Source: Agrocybe praecox
Taxonomy: Eukaryota > Basidiomycota > Agaricomycetes > Agaricales > Agrocybaceae
Length of the DNA: 64,000 bases
NCBI GenBank assembly: GCA_964017145.1
Contig: OZ024844.1
Location: 992,001-1,056,000, forward strand
Direction: 5' to 3'
Part shown: positions 35,301 to 46,787 of the stretch, in pieces
How positions within the stretch are numbered: the stretch's first letter is position 1
Layout of the letters: every line of letters begins with the position of its first letter
Translations under genes and position numbers: made by a program
Notes under the pieces: model-generated
Seen by the model: the letters and a program-made list of their open reading frames with translations, nothing else
The model's database searches: none
Told to the model about the DNA's origin: nothing

Positions 35301-37468
35301 ACATCGACGGACTACAAGGATGGCAATGGGATCAAAGTACGTTCTCGTTTACTTACCTTTCTTGGATCATTTGTTAAAATGGAGATCTCAGTATTCAGCA
35401 AGGATGAAATCGTGTTTGCAAGAACGTCGCCCAAGCACAAGCTCGAGATAGGTCAGTTTCATGTCACGTAAGACACGAATTACGGACTAAAGCCATTTGA
35501 TAAACAGTAAAACGCGCGCAAGCTCTAGGTCACATAGTTGGAGTGTAAGTTTTTCATCTACAAGATTCTGTTGACAAGATGTTTAAAGTCCAGCAGTACA
35601 GGAGATGGTGTAAATGATTCGCCAGCTTTGAAAAAGGTAGATATTCATTTGCGATACGTGAAGATTTCCCAAGGGCCTCACAATTAATCATTCAGGCTGA
35701 TCTGGGTATTGCGATGAACATCTCTGGCTCCGATGTTTCTAAAGAAGCAGCCAACATGATTTTGTTAGGTTTGTCTATTTTTTTTCAAAGGAATACGAAG
35801 CATCGAAATGTTAACTTCCTTCTAGACGATAATTTCGCGTCGACAGTCAGTGAGTGTTTCCGTCGTTGCTCTTCATTGTAGGGGAGGAAACATTAACCAT
35901 CTCTGCAGAGGGAGTCGCAGAAGGCCGTCAAATCTTTGTCAACCTGAAGAGGTCCATACAGTACACATTAACTCACAGCACCCCAGAAGTTATTCCACAG
36001 CTACTTTGTACGTTCTTTAATCAATAAACAGTGCATATTTTGACGATGAAAACGCAGATGTCGTCGTGCCCATACCACTTCCTCTATCAGCAATCCTCAT
36101 TCTCGTAATCGGTAAGCACCCTTAGACAACAAAACATAATGCGTGTCGCTGAAAGGTCTCCTAATCACCAGATCTCGGATTTGAACTTTGTGTCGCAGTA
36201 TGTTTTTACTCTAAAAGACCCAAGAATGTCCAGCAACTGATCCGTGAATTTTTTTTATACAGCTATCTTTCGCATGGGATAAGCCAGAAACAGAGGACGG
36301 CCTTATGCGGATGAAACCTCGCAAACCAGGTAAGAAAAGACAGTCTACTGGCTCAATACGCGACATGGCGCACTAACCACGTACACTTCCCACTATCCCA
36401 GTCAACGAGCGATCTATCCAGGCTCTCAAAAGACGTGCTCTAGTCCGCTCGAAAACGCTCCGTCGGGATACAGAAACGCTCGAACCCATCCCTCCAAGTA
36501 AATTCTCCATTTTATTGTCGAAATTGAAGAGGCCGTTCAAACGATCAACCTGGGAGGAGTGGTTGGAACCCACGGACAACGAGACGCTCGTCGATGGCAA
36601 ATTGCTGAGTTATGCGTATTTGGAGGCCGGCATGATCGAGACTCTTGCCTGGTATGTTCTTCAACAACCTATCAAAGCGACGGCTCATTGTTTTCACCCG
36701 AAGCTTGGTCGCATACTTTTTGGTTTTCTTCAAGAATGGATTCTCTCCTTCGGACTTGAAGTCGGCGCAGGAATCTGGATGTATGTCTTCCTTCATCGTC
36801 ATCCCTGTTCGTTTTCGACGTTAACGGTTTTTTTTCGTCTGCTTCAGTGTATTTTGCGAAAAGCAGCCCTGATTTTGTCAATTATCGTGGCCGCTCAATC
36901 AATGGCAGTGACCAAGTCGACGCACTCGGACAAGCACAGTCGATAGTGTACCTGTCCATCTTCATCACGCAATGTTTCAACGTACGTCCGTTTATTCTAT
37001 CAGGCTTTTACACCGAATGAATTTTTGATTTGAACGACGCTTCGTCAACAGGTCTTTGCGGTAAAGGCGCGATTGTCATACCCATTCGGCAGACGTGTCG
37101 TGGCGAACAAGTGGAATTTCGCTGGGATATTCGCCGGTGCATGCCTAGGAATGTTCATCGTTTACACCCCGCCTTTGCATGTCGTGTTTGGGGGTTCGTT
37201 CCATCTGTCGCCGCTGTATTGGCTGATACCTGTGGCTTTCGGAGTGTTATTGTTGGCTTGGTCGTCCTTGAGGGTCGTGTTACTCAGGAAATCGGTAGAC
37301 CATATGAAGGTCAAGGATATAAAGGGTTTGATGATGTGTGAGTGTTCTTCGTTTTGTGTTTTTTTTTTTGTTTTTTTTTTTTTGCGAGTGGGGGCTGAGT
37401 ATTTTCTTTTTCTTGTAGTCCCGACCATGAGGACGATGAGTATGCGTTCTCGGGGGTCTCGCCACTAA
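32335..37468 (+). CDS. P-type cation ATPase, P2C (Na+/K+-ATPase alpha-like)
   Basis: Primary ion pump of the plasma or endomembrane, of the class that includes animal Na,K- and H,K-ATPases. A long polar N-terminus is followed by KLEDELKTAFDTKDP, GLTADEAKVRLKRDGPNVLT, M1-M2, and the actuator motif SLTGES. Next come M3-M4 with VAFVPEGLPSVVTLLLSIAAK, VLVKDLQGVETLGS, then LTLLATDKTGTLTRNQMT with the phosphorylated Asp. Later are EILGDATETGLTRFAG, TGDGVNDSPALKK, DLGIAMNISGSDVSKEAANM, and M5-M6 PIPLPLSAILILVIDLGFEL. The GDATE, PLPL and YLEAGMIETLA segments match the P2C class better than Ca2+ or ENA pumps. The last exon gives KVKDIKGLMMF and a basic tail ending RSRGSRH-stop. At least 15 introns, one flanking a 5-nt exon. 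No beta-subunit gene is in the window. The ion specificity is an inference. Confidence 0.9.
34046..34050 (+). other. 5-nt micro-exon of the P-type ATPase before DKTGT
   Basis: The exon ending G-V-E-T-L with one spare G (33995) cannot join the exon beginning CTCACGCTATTG (34105) in frame. The 5 bases GATCG, after TATACAG and before GTACTT, complete Gly-Ser and give V-E-T-L-G-S-L-T-L-L-A-T-D-K-T-G-T, matching the near-invariant family sequence. The flanking introns are 50 nt (33996-34045) and 54 nt (34051-34104). Confidence 0.82.
37349..37384 (+). repeat. Poly-T runs in the last intron of the P-type ATPase
   Basis: Two runs of 11 or more T separated by a single G lie between the donor GTGAGT and the acceptor TTGTAG, forming an extended pyrimidine tract. 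Such runs are prone to length variation. Confidence 0.6.
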
Positions 37469-37651
37469 GAGCAATGGGCACTATACTTCGAAAACAATTA
37501 GCACGCTGAATTTTTTTAACCACGATAGTTTTATAACGAAATTACGAAAACTTACGAACTAGAATGCAGTCTAGATGTTGTACAAATAGTTCTTATGCAT
37601 GACAGGACTTTAAGGATATATCCAGAGCAAGGCGTATTTTGTGACTTACAG

Positions 37652-38460
37652 TCATATCCGGTAAACGAGCGAAGAAAGGAAAACTGCGCTGTATCTATTG
37701 ACCATGCTGGTAAATGTCATCATAGGCTCTCTCGCTAGGACGAGCAGCCCAGAAAGAGTGGGCAATGTTATGCATCCAAGGGCTAGCAATGTCCTTCGTG
37801 AACGGTTTTCGTGTTTCCATGTCGATACCGAGAGTCGAACTTTGGCCAACGCATCTTTAATCCATGTATTCCAAATGATAGTAGCTCCATCTGCGAAGTG
37901 TAGCGTGGTGGATAGAACAAGGCCGCTGTAAAGCAAGAAACTTCGGATGGGCCATGTCTTCAAACCCGTTTTGACGAACTCGTAGTCGAGTTCAGCGGGT
38001 CCGACGCCATAAATAGGAGGTGTCTCGGATGTGGGGAGCAGACGGTGGGTATTATAGTGGATTGGAAGAAAGAGAAGAAGAGTCGCATAGCCTGTTAAGC
38101 TGAGCAGGTGCGTGAACCGTCTTGGTGGTCGTCCAGGCGGGGAGAGAAGGCGTTTGAGAGTCCCAGATAATGCGTGAACTGTGAGTGGCCCTAGAATGAG
38201 CAGAGGTTCTGAGAGTGCAGTTTGATAATATTCCCTTCCAAGAAGCTTTTGGTCCTAACATTGAGTCACATCCGGGGTGAACAAACGAATTTGCTTACCA
38301 TAGTTTGGGAAGAAAGAGACGAACCACCGACATTTGCGAGTGCTGGTGCAGAAAGATGGACGAGCAAGAACGTTGTAATAAATGGAGCGGATATGTGGGC
38401 AGTTTTGGTCAAAATTGGTAGAACGCTCGTTCTCCAGTTCTCGGAACTCCTAGGCGCCAT
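37652..38460 (-). CDS. Mcp1-like membrane protein (DUF1691)
   Basis: Two exons give about 254 residues. Exon 1 runs MAPRSSENWRTSVLP, then KTAHISAPFITTFLLVHLSA and ANVGGSSLSSQTM. After a GTAAGC intron come DQKLLGREYYQTALSEPLLI and HALSGTLKRLLSPPG. This pair of motifs (HxSAP...HL-AP...GGSSLSSQ...GREYYQ...SG--KR) is characteristic of the fungal DUF1691 family that includes yeast Mcp1, a mitochondrial outer-membrane protein connected to lipid homeostasis and mitochondria-vacuole contacts. A second, weaker membrane half follows (KTWPIRSFLLYSGLVLSTTL) and ends SSLVYRI-stop. Five or so membrane spans are predicted by eye. Family identity is fairly secure; the localisation is carried over from yeast. 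Confidence 0.82.
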
Positions 38461-39301
38461 GGTAGAGGATGGGGAAGAGTGATATTTTGAAATAAACAGC
38501 GCTGATTGGTCAACGCGTCGCCTGCCGTTTTCGGTAAGCGCGCGGCATGACTTCGGAAGCCGGCCACTGTTGAACCGTCTTACCGAGTCGACCTCTATAC
38601 TAAGTACTTGTCCATTGCGCTCATCGGCCTTCTCAATCATCATTGGAACCTTAGCGAAGTGTCAGGTCCTCCCCTGTCCTCCCATCTTCGTCAGTTTTTC
38701 TAGCTTTCCGGAATCCGAGCCACTTCCCAGCACGTCCCACGTGGGTACTCGTGCCCCGTGCCCCCGTGTCATCGCGTCGCCTCTAAAATGACAAAAGTCC
38801 TTAGGAAATGTTCCGGTGACCCAGTACACACAAACTTGTGATATAGGACTAAAGACTCCATGGGCGGCCCTGACTTGACTTGCGCGGAATCGCTGAGCAT
38901 CTGGAGACTGGAATAGTTTTGACGCTGCTTGAAACGGCGGCCTGACTCTCTTCTCTGCCAACCTGGGATAATATAGAGGTGGAATGTCGTATGTAAATTC
39001 ACTATATTGCCACGTAATTGTCATTATTTTTAATATCACATTTGATCTGACTCTGAAAAGAAATCGACAAAATACTCCACCAAAATGATAAACAAGTAAC
39101 ATAATATGATCGGAATCTCGACATATTCTGAGGCTAATTGGGCAACAACAGAGGGCTACTGATATAGATCTTTGGGTTGCATGCGCTGCTCTCCGTGAGC
39201 CGATATTGACAAGTTCTCAAATCAGCCTTCCTGACATCAAACCTTGGCCTCAGAAAATAGTATAAGAGCGGCTTTGTCTCATAGTCCGGAAGACTGGCCC
39301 A
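38461..39301. promoter_or_regulatory. Divergent promoter region, Mcp1-like / GH3
   Basis: An 841-bp interval between outward-facing genes. A 146-residue minus-strand frame lies within it but has no motif. A palindromic CACGTG (in CCCACGTGGG) sits near 38738 and may be a bHLH-type site. TATAAG lies about 40 bp before the GH3 start. Confidence 0.4.
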
Positions 39302-42300
39302 ATGTTGCTCTCAGGCGCCTTTGTCGCTCTCTCGCTGGTATTATCCACCAATGCTTTCACTACCCGTGAGTTTCGCGCCTTTCCTTTCCTTTCCTCTCCT
39401 TTACATACATATATGCATACGCGTTCTTTTAGGTACATGGGACGATGCTTTCGCGCTTGCGAATAATGTCACCTCCCAAATGACCATCGACGAAAAGCTA
39501 GGCATAGTCATCGGGACAGGACAACTCAACGCGAACCGTAAGGCGATTTGCTATCTATGGAGAAACTTCCTATTTACATGTCGTTCCTTCAGGTCGCTGC
39601 GTAGGAGATACGACCGCAGTTTCTCGTCTCGGTATTCCCTCTATATGCTTCCAGGACGGTCCTGCCGGACTTCGTCTTGTGAAGAACGTGACGGGATGGC
39701 CGGCAGGAATCAATGCTGCATCAACGTTTAGTCGTAGGCTTATGCGGGCAAGAGGCGTTGCCCTGGGTGAAGAATGGAGGGGTAAAGGTGCACAGTAAGT
39801 AATTTAATCATTGGCACCATATCTGAGGAGGACTCTAAATGCTGCGTAGTGTGCATTTAGGACCGGCCATGGATATCGTAAGGATGCCCTTCGAACATAC
39901 TTTACGAAAAAGGCTCACTCGCACTTCTTCTATAAATATAGATGCGTAACCCCAAAGCTGGTCGTGCTTGGGAAAGGTTGGCCATTTTCACATGTTTTGG
40001 TTAAACTGCTTGATGTACTCATCTCGCTTTATTTAACTCAGCTTTGGGCCTGATCCATATCTCAACGGCGAAGGAGCGTTTGAAACTATCACTGGTGTGC
40101 AGAGCACAGGCGTGCAAGCTTGTGCCAAGCACTTCCTTGCAAACAACCAAGAACACTGGCGATATGGCCTGAGTGCCAATATGGACGATCGCACACAGCA
40201 TGAAATATATTTTTATCCCTTTTTGAGGAGTGTTGAGGTGGGCCTATTTTCTACTTCTTGTTCGAAAGTGTGAACGTTGAAACCATCCACGTAAATATAG
40301 GCGGGTGTTGTATCGGTTATGTGCTCATATAATCGATTTAACGACACTTCGTCTTGTCATAATGAGGGCCTCATTGGAGATAATGGGATCCTACGAAAAG
40401 CTGGGTTCAAAGGTGCGTTAACGACAAGAATTAGCTGCTGTGAAAGCTTCCATGACACATTGGATCTAATCTGCCGTCCAGGCTACGTCGTCAGCGATTG
40501 GGGTGCCACGCATGATTCAGCTTCGGATAATGCGAACGCTGGTCTCGATATGGAACAACCAGGAGACTACATCGTTATTGGGGGGGGTGTCTACGCGGGT
40601 GGACTGGAGTCAGCGGTCAATAGCGGTCAGGTTTCGACAGCACGTCTGAATCAAATGGTCGCCCGTATTTTAGCGCCATTTTACCTCCTCGGACAAGATT
40701 CTGTGCGTTATTCATTACTTACATACCTGACACTCTTTATTCACACCAGCGACGAATAATAGGGCTTCCCACCAACCAACTTCGATGCACAGGAACCTGA
40801 TGGTTCTGGGTCGCGGAACCTTCATGTTAACGTCCGAAGCGACGCGCATACGGCACTTGCTAAAGAGATCGCTATGGCTTCTTCAGTCTTGTTGAAAAAT
40901 AACAGAACAGTAAACTCACAAGGAACGACAGTGCGAGGTCTCCCTGTGGCCAGTGGAGTTGCCAAAACCATTGCAATTGTTGGACAGGACGCACAAATGT
41001 TGAACACCTCCTGCGATGATTTGAACGAGTGCAATGATGGAACGTTGACAATTGGGTAAGACTTCTTATTTATTTTGTGGCACCTAATTGAAATAATTCA
41101 TTATGATAGCTGGGGCTCAGGATCAAACTTGGTGGATTTCACTGTCCCGCCTGTCGACGCCATCACGGCGCATGTCGGTTCCTCGGCGACTATTACCACT
41201 TCATTGTCAAATGACCTCGATGACGGAGCCAATGCAGCCAAAGGAAAGGACATGGCTTTTGTTTTCGTTAACGCGTGAGTTTTTTTTATTTAAAAAAAAT
41301 CTTCATTCAACTACTAAACTGAATAAATGCATTACCGACATTTCAGTGATAGTGGAGAATTGGGTTTCTACGACGTCGTAGTAGGAAATGAAGGAGACAG
41401 GAACGACTTAGATCTGTGGTACAAGGGCGGTAGTCTCGTCGAACAAGTAGCTGCTGTTTGCAATAACACAATCGTAGTTGTGCATTCAGTCGGACCTGTA
41501 TCGTTCTCTTGGAGCAACCATCCTAATGTTACGGGTATCGTATATGCTGGTCTACCTGGAGAGCAAACCGGTCCTGCGATAGTTGATGTCCTTTATGGTG
41601 CCTACAATCCTAGTGGAAGGCTCCCTTTCAGTATTGCTGATGTCAGTCCTTTTCTTCATAATGCGCCAATTTTAAAGCTAATGTTCTTACGAATTTCTTA
41701 TAGACTGAGGACGCGTATGGGACCTCTATCGTATATGACAGTCTCGGATTTCCCGATGTGCGTCTCCATTTGGATCTTTTGTTATCTGCAACTTGAGATG
41801 TAGAAAACTAACCCTCGTATTTCAAAGATCAACTACACTGAGAAGCTTCTCCTCGACTACCGATACATGGCTGTCAACAACTTCACACCTCGCTTTGCAT
41901 TCGGATTCGGTCTTTCATATACCACTTTCTCTTATTCTTCTCTTTCGATTTCGACGACGTCTACTGGATACTCTGTATCATTCACGGTCACCAATACCGG
42001 TGCCGTCGCTGGAACAGAGAAGCCACAATTATACCTTGGATACCCTACCGCTGCTAGTGAACTACCCAAGGTCTTGAGAGGATTCGACGAGGTGGATCTC
42101 GCCGTCGGACAGAGCAAGACTGTAACACTTCCATTGATTATTCGCGACTTAAGGTAGGCTCAATTTATCGTGTGGCTTATACAGTACTGATACATGTCTA
42201 CAGCATTTGGGATACTCCTAGCCAATCTTATATCCGTCCAGCTGGTACATTCAGTGTATTTGTAGGAGCTTCGATCGCAGATATTCGATTGACGGGTAGC

Positions 42301-42306
42301 ATTTAA
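39302..42306 (+). CDS. Secreted GH3 beta-glucosidase
   Basis: Extracellular exo-acting beta-glucosidase of family GH3, which completes cellulose or glucan breakdown to glucose. The signal peptide is MLLSGAFVALSLVLSTNAF. The mature enzyme starts WDDAFALANNVTSQMTIDEK. The TIM-barrel domain contains FQDGPAGLRLVKNVTGWPAG, NPKAGRAWESFGPDPYLNGE, CAKHFLANNQEHWRYG, MCSYNRFNDTSSCHN and YVVSDWGATHD, with the catalytic nucleophile Asp in SDW. Domain 2 shows VLLKNN, the region with SDNxxDGAN-like DLDDGANAAKG, and GLPGEQTGPAIVDVLYG. NPSGRLPFS precedes the FnIII-like C-terminal domain (FGFGLSYTTFSYS, PQLYLGYPTAA, LRGFDEVDLAVGQSKTVTL). Several N-glycosylation sequons occur. About 10 introns; stop after LTGSI. 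All hallmark motifs are present. Confidence 0.95.
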
Positions 42307-42853
42307 AATATTATACTCGTTGTGTCATTGAATACATTTTCCTGAATTTTCCTATACAAAAGGATTGAAGAGAAATATGTGAGAGAAAAATGTAATTACG
42401 ATGGTTGAGCAAGGAAGCAAAAGGTTTGTGGGTGCCGCGAGCCACTGCGCGAACTGACGACACCGTCTGATCTCCTAAGACTAACTCGGCGAGTCCTGCA
42501 GGTTGCGGAATTGCTTCCCTGGCCTGACAAGGGCATATTATTCCAAGTTTGAGCCAGCCCTTACGAGCCGAGCAACTGTGGAAACCAAGTTTTCCGGAGG
42601 GACGAGCCTTGAACCAGCGCGCTGGTGGCTTTGACCGCTGAAAGCAGACACCCACATTCCCAGTTTGCGGCCATTACAACCGTTATACCATGGGACCGAA
42701 TGAAATTACCTATGCTGCATGTCCCATGACACCAATATTTTGGCACAGCTTTCGATCAGATGGGGCTATCACAACAAAAGTCCGAATAAGCAAAGTTGTA
42801 GTGCAGTGCAGCGACGCCGCCCCTTTCTTCCTGCTTTCCCCCTCCTCTGTACC
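42307..42853. other. Intergenic, GH3 to membrane protein gene
   Basis: No supported gene; minus-strand frames here lack motifs and splicing support. A CT-rich segment just upstream of 42854 probably marks the promoter or leader of the next gene. Confidence 0.4.
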
Positions 42854-43902
42854 ATGACTTTATTGACGCCATTTATTGAAGCATTCAGGTACTCTTTACA
42901 ACCCATCGCACCATTCACTTGGTTGGGATGGAACCTGAGCACGCTGGATATCGCAGCAACCTTCAGATTGTGTATATTTTTACGCCAGATACGTGAGAGT
43001 ATATTGAAGAAACACGTCTCTACCAATGGTACTACGTCCGTTGAGCAGCAGTCTTTTGTGAGGATAGCCTCTATTACCCTTCTCCTCGTGTATGGCGGAG
43101 AAGCTGTTGTCGGTATGTTGTATTGACCTCTACATTCGTTCGCATGGCACTCACAGCAATTTCCTATTAGCACCGTTCCTTGGTGTTCCACCATCTTTCA
43201 TGGTGTCCGGCGTTGTCCCGACCCTTTATACTGTCATTCAAGCGATTGTAGAATATATCCCTTCCATTCCAGCTCCTTCCCTAGAGGTTGAATTGCCCTT
43301 ATCGCTTTTTGACGGATTCGCACGTGCCTATCTGCTCTGCAACTTAATTCCACCTGCTGTCACCACGAATGCTTCCCCCGTTATTTCTTCCTCCCCTTGG
43401 ACTCTTCTCGTCTCCTCGCTGGTAAGTCTACGTAGTTTAATGCTTTGAAATTCTACTTATTTTAGGCACCTAGATTATCGCCAATGGTGGCTTCTTCATG
43501 ATCAACTTGTTCTCTTTCCTGAACCCAACTGCTTTGTCCGTTCAAACACCCCCGGAACTTCAACCTTACGGTTGGACAACTGTAGATATCTGGGCTGCCC
43601 CTGTTATCACTGGCCTCTACGCCCTCTTGACTCACGCTCAACCTTTCTGGGCCGACCTTCATGCTGTCCTCACTGGTGTTCTCGGCTCTACATCTGTAGG
43701 AGAGCCAGTGAAGCCTCTTGATCCCGAATCTGCCAGAGTCGTCTGCGCATTCATCCTCACTGGTTTATTCGCTGGAAGGACCGCAAAGAATTTCGGACTC
43801 TGGAAGAGTGGTGATTCTATTAAGAAGGGTATATTACACGTTTTTCACCATTATAGATCTGTGCTAACCAGTCCTACAGAACCGAAAGAGAAGACTCAGT
43901 AG
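42854..43902 (+). CDS. Multi-pass membrane protein of unknown function
   Basis: Not recognised. Four exons splice cleanly to about 290 residues. The start is MTLLTPFIEAFRYSLQPIAP; the second exon opens with APFLGVPPSFMVSGVVPT, and the third with IIANGGFFMINLFSFLNP. A segment TTVDIWAAPVITGLYALLTH is followed by ARVVCAFILTGLFAGRTAKN and the charged end EPKEKTQ-stop. I count five or six hydrophobic segments and no clear cleaved signal peptide. The arrangement is faintly like intracellular cation-channel (TRIC) proteins, but I see no defining motif, so no function is claimed. Introns lie near 43114-43171, 43422-43468 and 43829-43880. Confidence 0.72.
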
Positions 43903-44174
43903 ATGATGGATGTCGAGAGTAGTCTCTAGATCATCATTCACGACCAACACCCGCTACGACCTTACTACTAAATTCTCGACTCATACACGATTACACGATA
44001 TTCGAATGATACCACATTTTCTTATCCCTTTGACTGTGCCACTCGCATGAGATGCGCAACTATTTTAGTTGTGTTGAATTTCATAGAGTCGCTCGAATAG
44101 ATAAATATATAGCCAATAAATTGCGAAGAATCGTTAACAAATTCAATGAAATTTCCTGCAGGCGTCCTTCAAAG

Positions 44175-44945
44175 TCAAGCATCATTTTCATCGGTTTTCT
44201 CCAATTCATTTTGTGAATCTTCCTCCCCTCCCTCTTCGTCAGACAGGCTCTTTTTGGTCTTGGATTTATTGGATTTTGCAGGTTTACTACCCACAACTGT
44301 GGCATTGATTCTAGAGAGTGGATTAGAAGTATAGGCTAAGGTCAAAACTCATTTCAGTTGATTTGTAGGAAGTACGCACGACAGCATGACTTGGACTTTC
44401 TCCCGTTTTCCTTCGGCATCTGGTTCTCCTCCTTGAAGTTCGATGGTGATGCGTTTACTTCCCTTCCATCCGTAGCTACCTGTGCTGAAGGAACCTGGAA
44501 CAAGAGTCAAGTTCCCGATGAACCCGACGTCACTGGTTGTGGCACTAGTGGCGTTTTCGGTCTCTGTGGCCAATTCTTCGTTACCATCCGAGTCAATTTC
44601 ACCATCTCTAATTATTGTGGGAGGTGTGTGCGTGATGTTGACGTGCACTGGCAAGGCCTTTTCTAAATACTCCTCTGTTGAAAGTGCAGCCTGTACAAAA
44701 CAGAAATATTATTTAATGATCGTTGCACAGATTGATTAGAAGATTCAATATTCAACACTTGCCTTTGTTGGTCTCTTCTTTGAGCTACCATTTTTAGATG
44801 TCTTCGCAACTTTTGTGGCTCTACTGCCCTCGTCGTTCGATTCATCAGCTGCACGCTTTCCTTCTGAAACATGGCAAATAGATGTGATCCAATACACAAT
44901 GAGTAAAAAATCTTCAAAGAAAATAGGGTACATACTGGGTGGCAT
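44175..44945 (-). CDS. Small charged, probably nuclear protein of unknown function
   Basis: Not recognised. Four exons. MPPKGKRAADESNDEGSRAT continues into a lysine-rich run with SSKKRPTK, a plausible nuclear localisation signal. A GC-AG intron (44691-44762) joins this to AALSTEEYLEKALPVHVNIT. A central, probably beta-rich domain follows (VGFIGNLTLVPGSFSTGSYG; WKGSKRITIELQGGE; EKVQVMLSINATVVGSK). The tail is acidic: SLSDEEGGEEDSQNELEKTD, ending ENDA-stop. Basic head, folded core and acidic tail recall histone-chaperone-like architecture, but that is only an analogy. The gene is tail-to-tail with the membrane protein gene. Confidence 0.7.
44691..44762 (-). other. GC-AG intron in the small charged-protein gene
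   Basis: The exon ends ACAAAG and is followed by GCAAGT, a perfect GC-type donor consensus; continuing instead would hit TGA a few codons later. The acceptor TTTTGTACAG joins in phase 0 to GCTGCACTTTCAACAG. A nearby GTGTTG donor would put the next exon out of frame. Confidence 0.82.
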
Positions 44946-45797
44946 CTTGTTTCTTGAGGAAAATTACAACGTCGAGGTGGTGGTAGTTAAGAGGAAACGA
45001 GAGTTAAGGTTTCGAGTGGGGCATAGCAACAGGGGCCTATGACATCACGCGTTAGGCAATGAGCACCCAAACGCGTAGTGTCACATCATTGTATTTTGTC
45101 ACGGACGCGCGACAGCTATGTACTGGCTCGTTATCTTCGTTCTCGACGACTCGGCTTGAACCAAATGCAGACGCTTCATTCTTCCCCTAATCTCTTCGGC
45201 TACCCAGTAAGAGAAAAAACTAGTACAGCATAAATATCTTTCTTCTGGCCTTTAGCTTTGTTAATTCCTACTTTGGATAACGGACATCGACATCTCAGTT
45301 TCTCGGAGTCGTGTGTTCAGGCTTCTCTTTGTGGATGTATGGATCCAGAAGGATGACAATGCGCTATGTATACCTCCAGCTTGCTAAAATAAAATCTTCT
45401 TTAGGTTTCCAATTGTTGTTCAAGCCGATCGCAGGATTGATCTACTATTTATCCAGTGATATTTCACAATCGAACTATGCATCACCGTCCCAGTACTCTC
45501 CTCTCTCTCTCTCTTTCTCTCTTGTCAATAAATCGATCTTAATGGTTACGTATCGCTGCTCAAAAGTTCCGCAAGTGCTCGTAAAACCAAAGGAAATAGC
45601 CCCCGAGACTTGAATGGGGCATTCGATGTTAGTGTGATATTTGCTGACCTGGGTTCTCTATTTGCTTCCACGGATTCCCAGTTGCCACTTCCATGTTCTC
45701 TTCCCTGTCGCTTATCGAGAGGGTTCTTCGTTTATATTGGATAATGGAGAGAGATCCTAATGGTAAGGGAAGTCCTGGTTCAATGGTATTCAATTAA
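44946..45797. other. Intergenic, no gene supported
   Basis: Holds the upstream region of the charged-protein gene and the 3' region of the phosducin-like gene. A CT dinucleotide run (about 45499-45520, CTCTCTCTCTCTCT) is present. A plus-strand frame at 45311-45613 has no motif. Confidence 0.45.
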
Positions 45798-46787
45798 TTA
45801 CAGGTCGAATTCAAAGTCAGAGTCAGAATCCTCTTTCTTTTGCCTAATATTTCTTGGTGCCCGAGAATTAGTCGATGTGGCTGCTGAACGCATCTTAGAC
45901 GACGGGAAGTCGTCTTCGTCCTCAAGATCATCTTCATCATCGTCTCGCTTCTCCTCTGCAGGTCCTGGCCGATCGGGGAGGTCGAGCGCCCCTGTCACTA
46001 GTAAAATAGCCTCGAGTTCTAGCGGACGATTCAGTATGGCATTTGAATCGAGAATAAGATGATCAAGGAAACTACCTTCTTGACGACGTTCGTGGTCGGC
46101 ACCCCATGCGACGATTTGTTGACGAATGTCTCCTTTTCTGTACACGATCAACATGGGCACTCTCGAGCCAGGGAGGTTGGGAATGCATTTATCCCCTACG
46201 ATCGACACAAATTTTGTTCGTGGATATCGTTTTGCTAATGCTCGGACATGTTGGAAGGCACGGTCGCTCCGAGGTATTCTATGAACTGTTTTAAGTCCCT
46301 GACTACCCCCTCTCTCAGAACAAATTTTAAGCCAAACGTACCCATCCTTGTATAAAAAGCAGACCACTCCCGTACCCTTTTCGTTATCATCGTCATCATC
46401 GTCCTTCTTACTCGCTTCGGTGACTTCTCGTGTGTAATCTTCTCTGCCTATAGGATACACTTCTCCGAAACACGCTCTTGCTTCATCTCTTTTCTCTTCC
46501 GCTAATCTTTGCTTGCGATGCAAGGCGATGAGTCGTTCGGCTTCATCATCCGGTGCATCTTCACTAATTTCTTGTAGCTCATGAGTAGTAAAGTCGTTTA
46601 AGAGATCGTCGAAAGTAGGAGAAGGGGGAGGCGATGGAGATGGAGGAGTGGGTGGTCTAGGAGGAAGGATGCCGTGTTTGCGCAAAGCATCATTGCTGTT
46701 TTATGTGTTCAGCGCTGATTTTTCGAATACTTCAAGTCTGCAAGGGCGTACTCACAATTCTGTGTCTTCGTTCGCGTTTATAGCCAT
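45798..46787 (-). CDS. Phosducin-like protein (Plp2/PDCL3 type)
   Basis: Thioredoxin-fold co-chaperone of the CCT chaperonin, cytosolic, acting in actin, tubulin or G-beta folding. Exon 1 encodes MAINANEDTEF, joined over a GTGAGT intron to NDALRKHGILPP, the hallmark start of the Plp2/PDCL3 group; this fixes the start at 46787. A proline-rich stretch, then an acidic helix region (FDDLLNDFTTHELQEISEDA) and REDYTREVTEAS follow. The thioredoxin-like domain contains VWLKICSERG, RYPRTKFVSIVGDKCIPNLP, and RVPMLIVYRKGDIRQQIVAW. The C-terminus is highly acidic and ends DSDSDFEFDL-stop, as in this group. It is divergent from Dicer, with 420 bp between the starts. Confidence 0.93.

Noticed and set aside
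45499..45520. CT dinucleotide run as a regulatory element
   Set aside because: Simple microsatellite in a region with no gene start close by; no support for a function.
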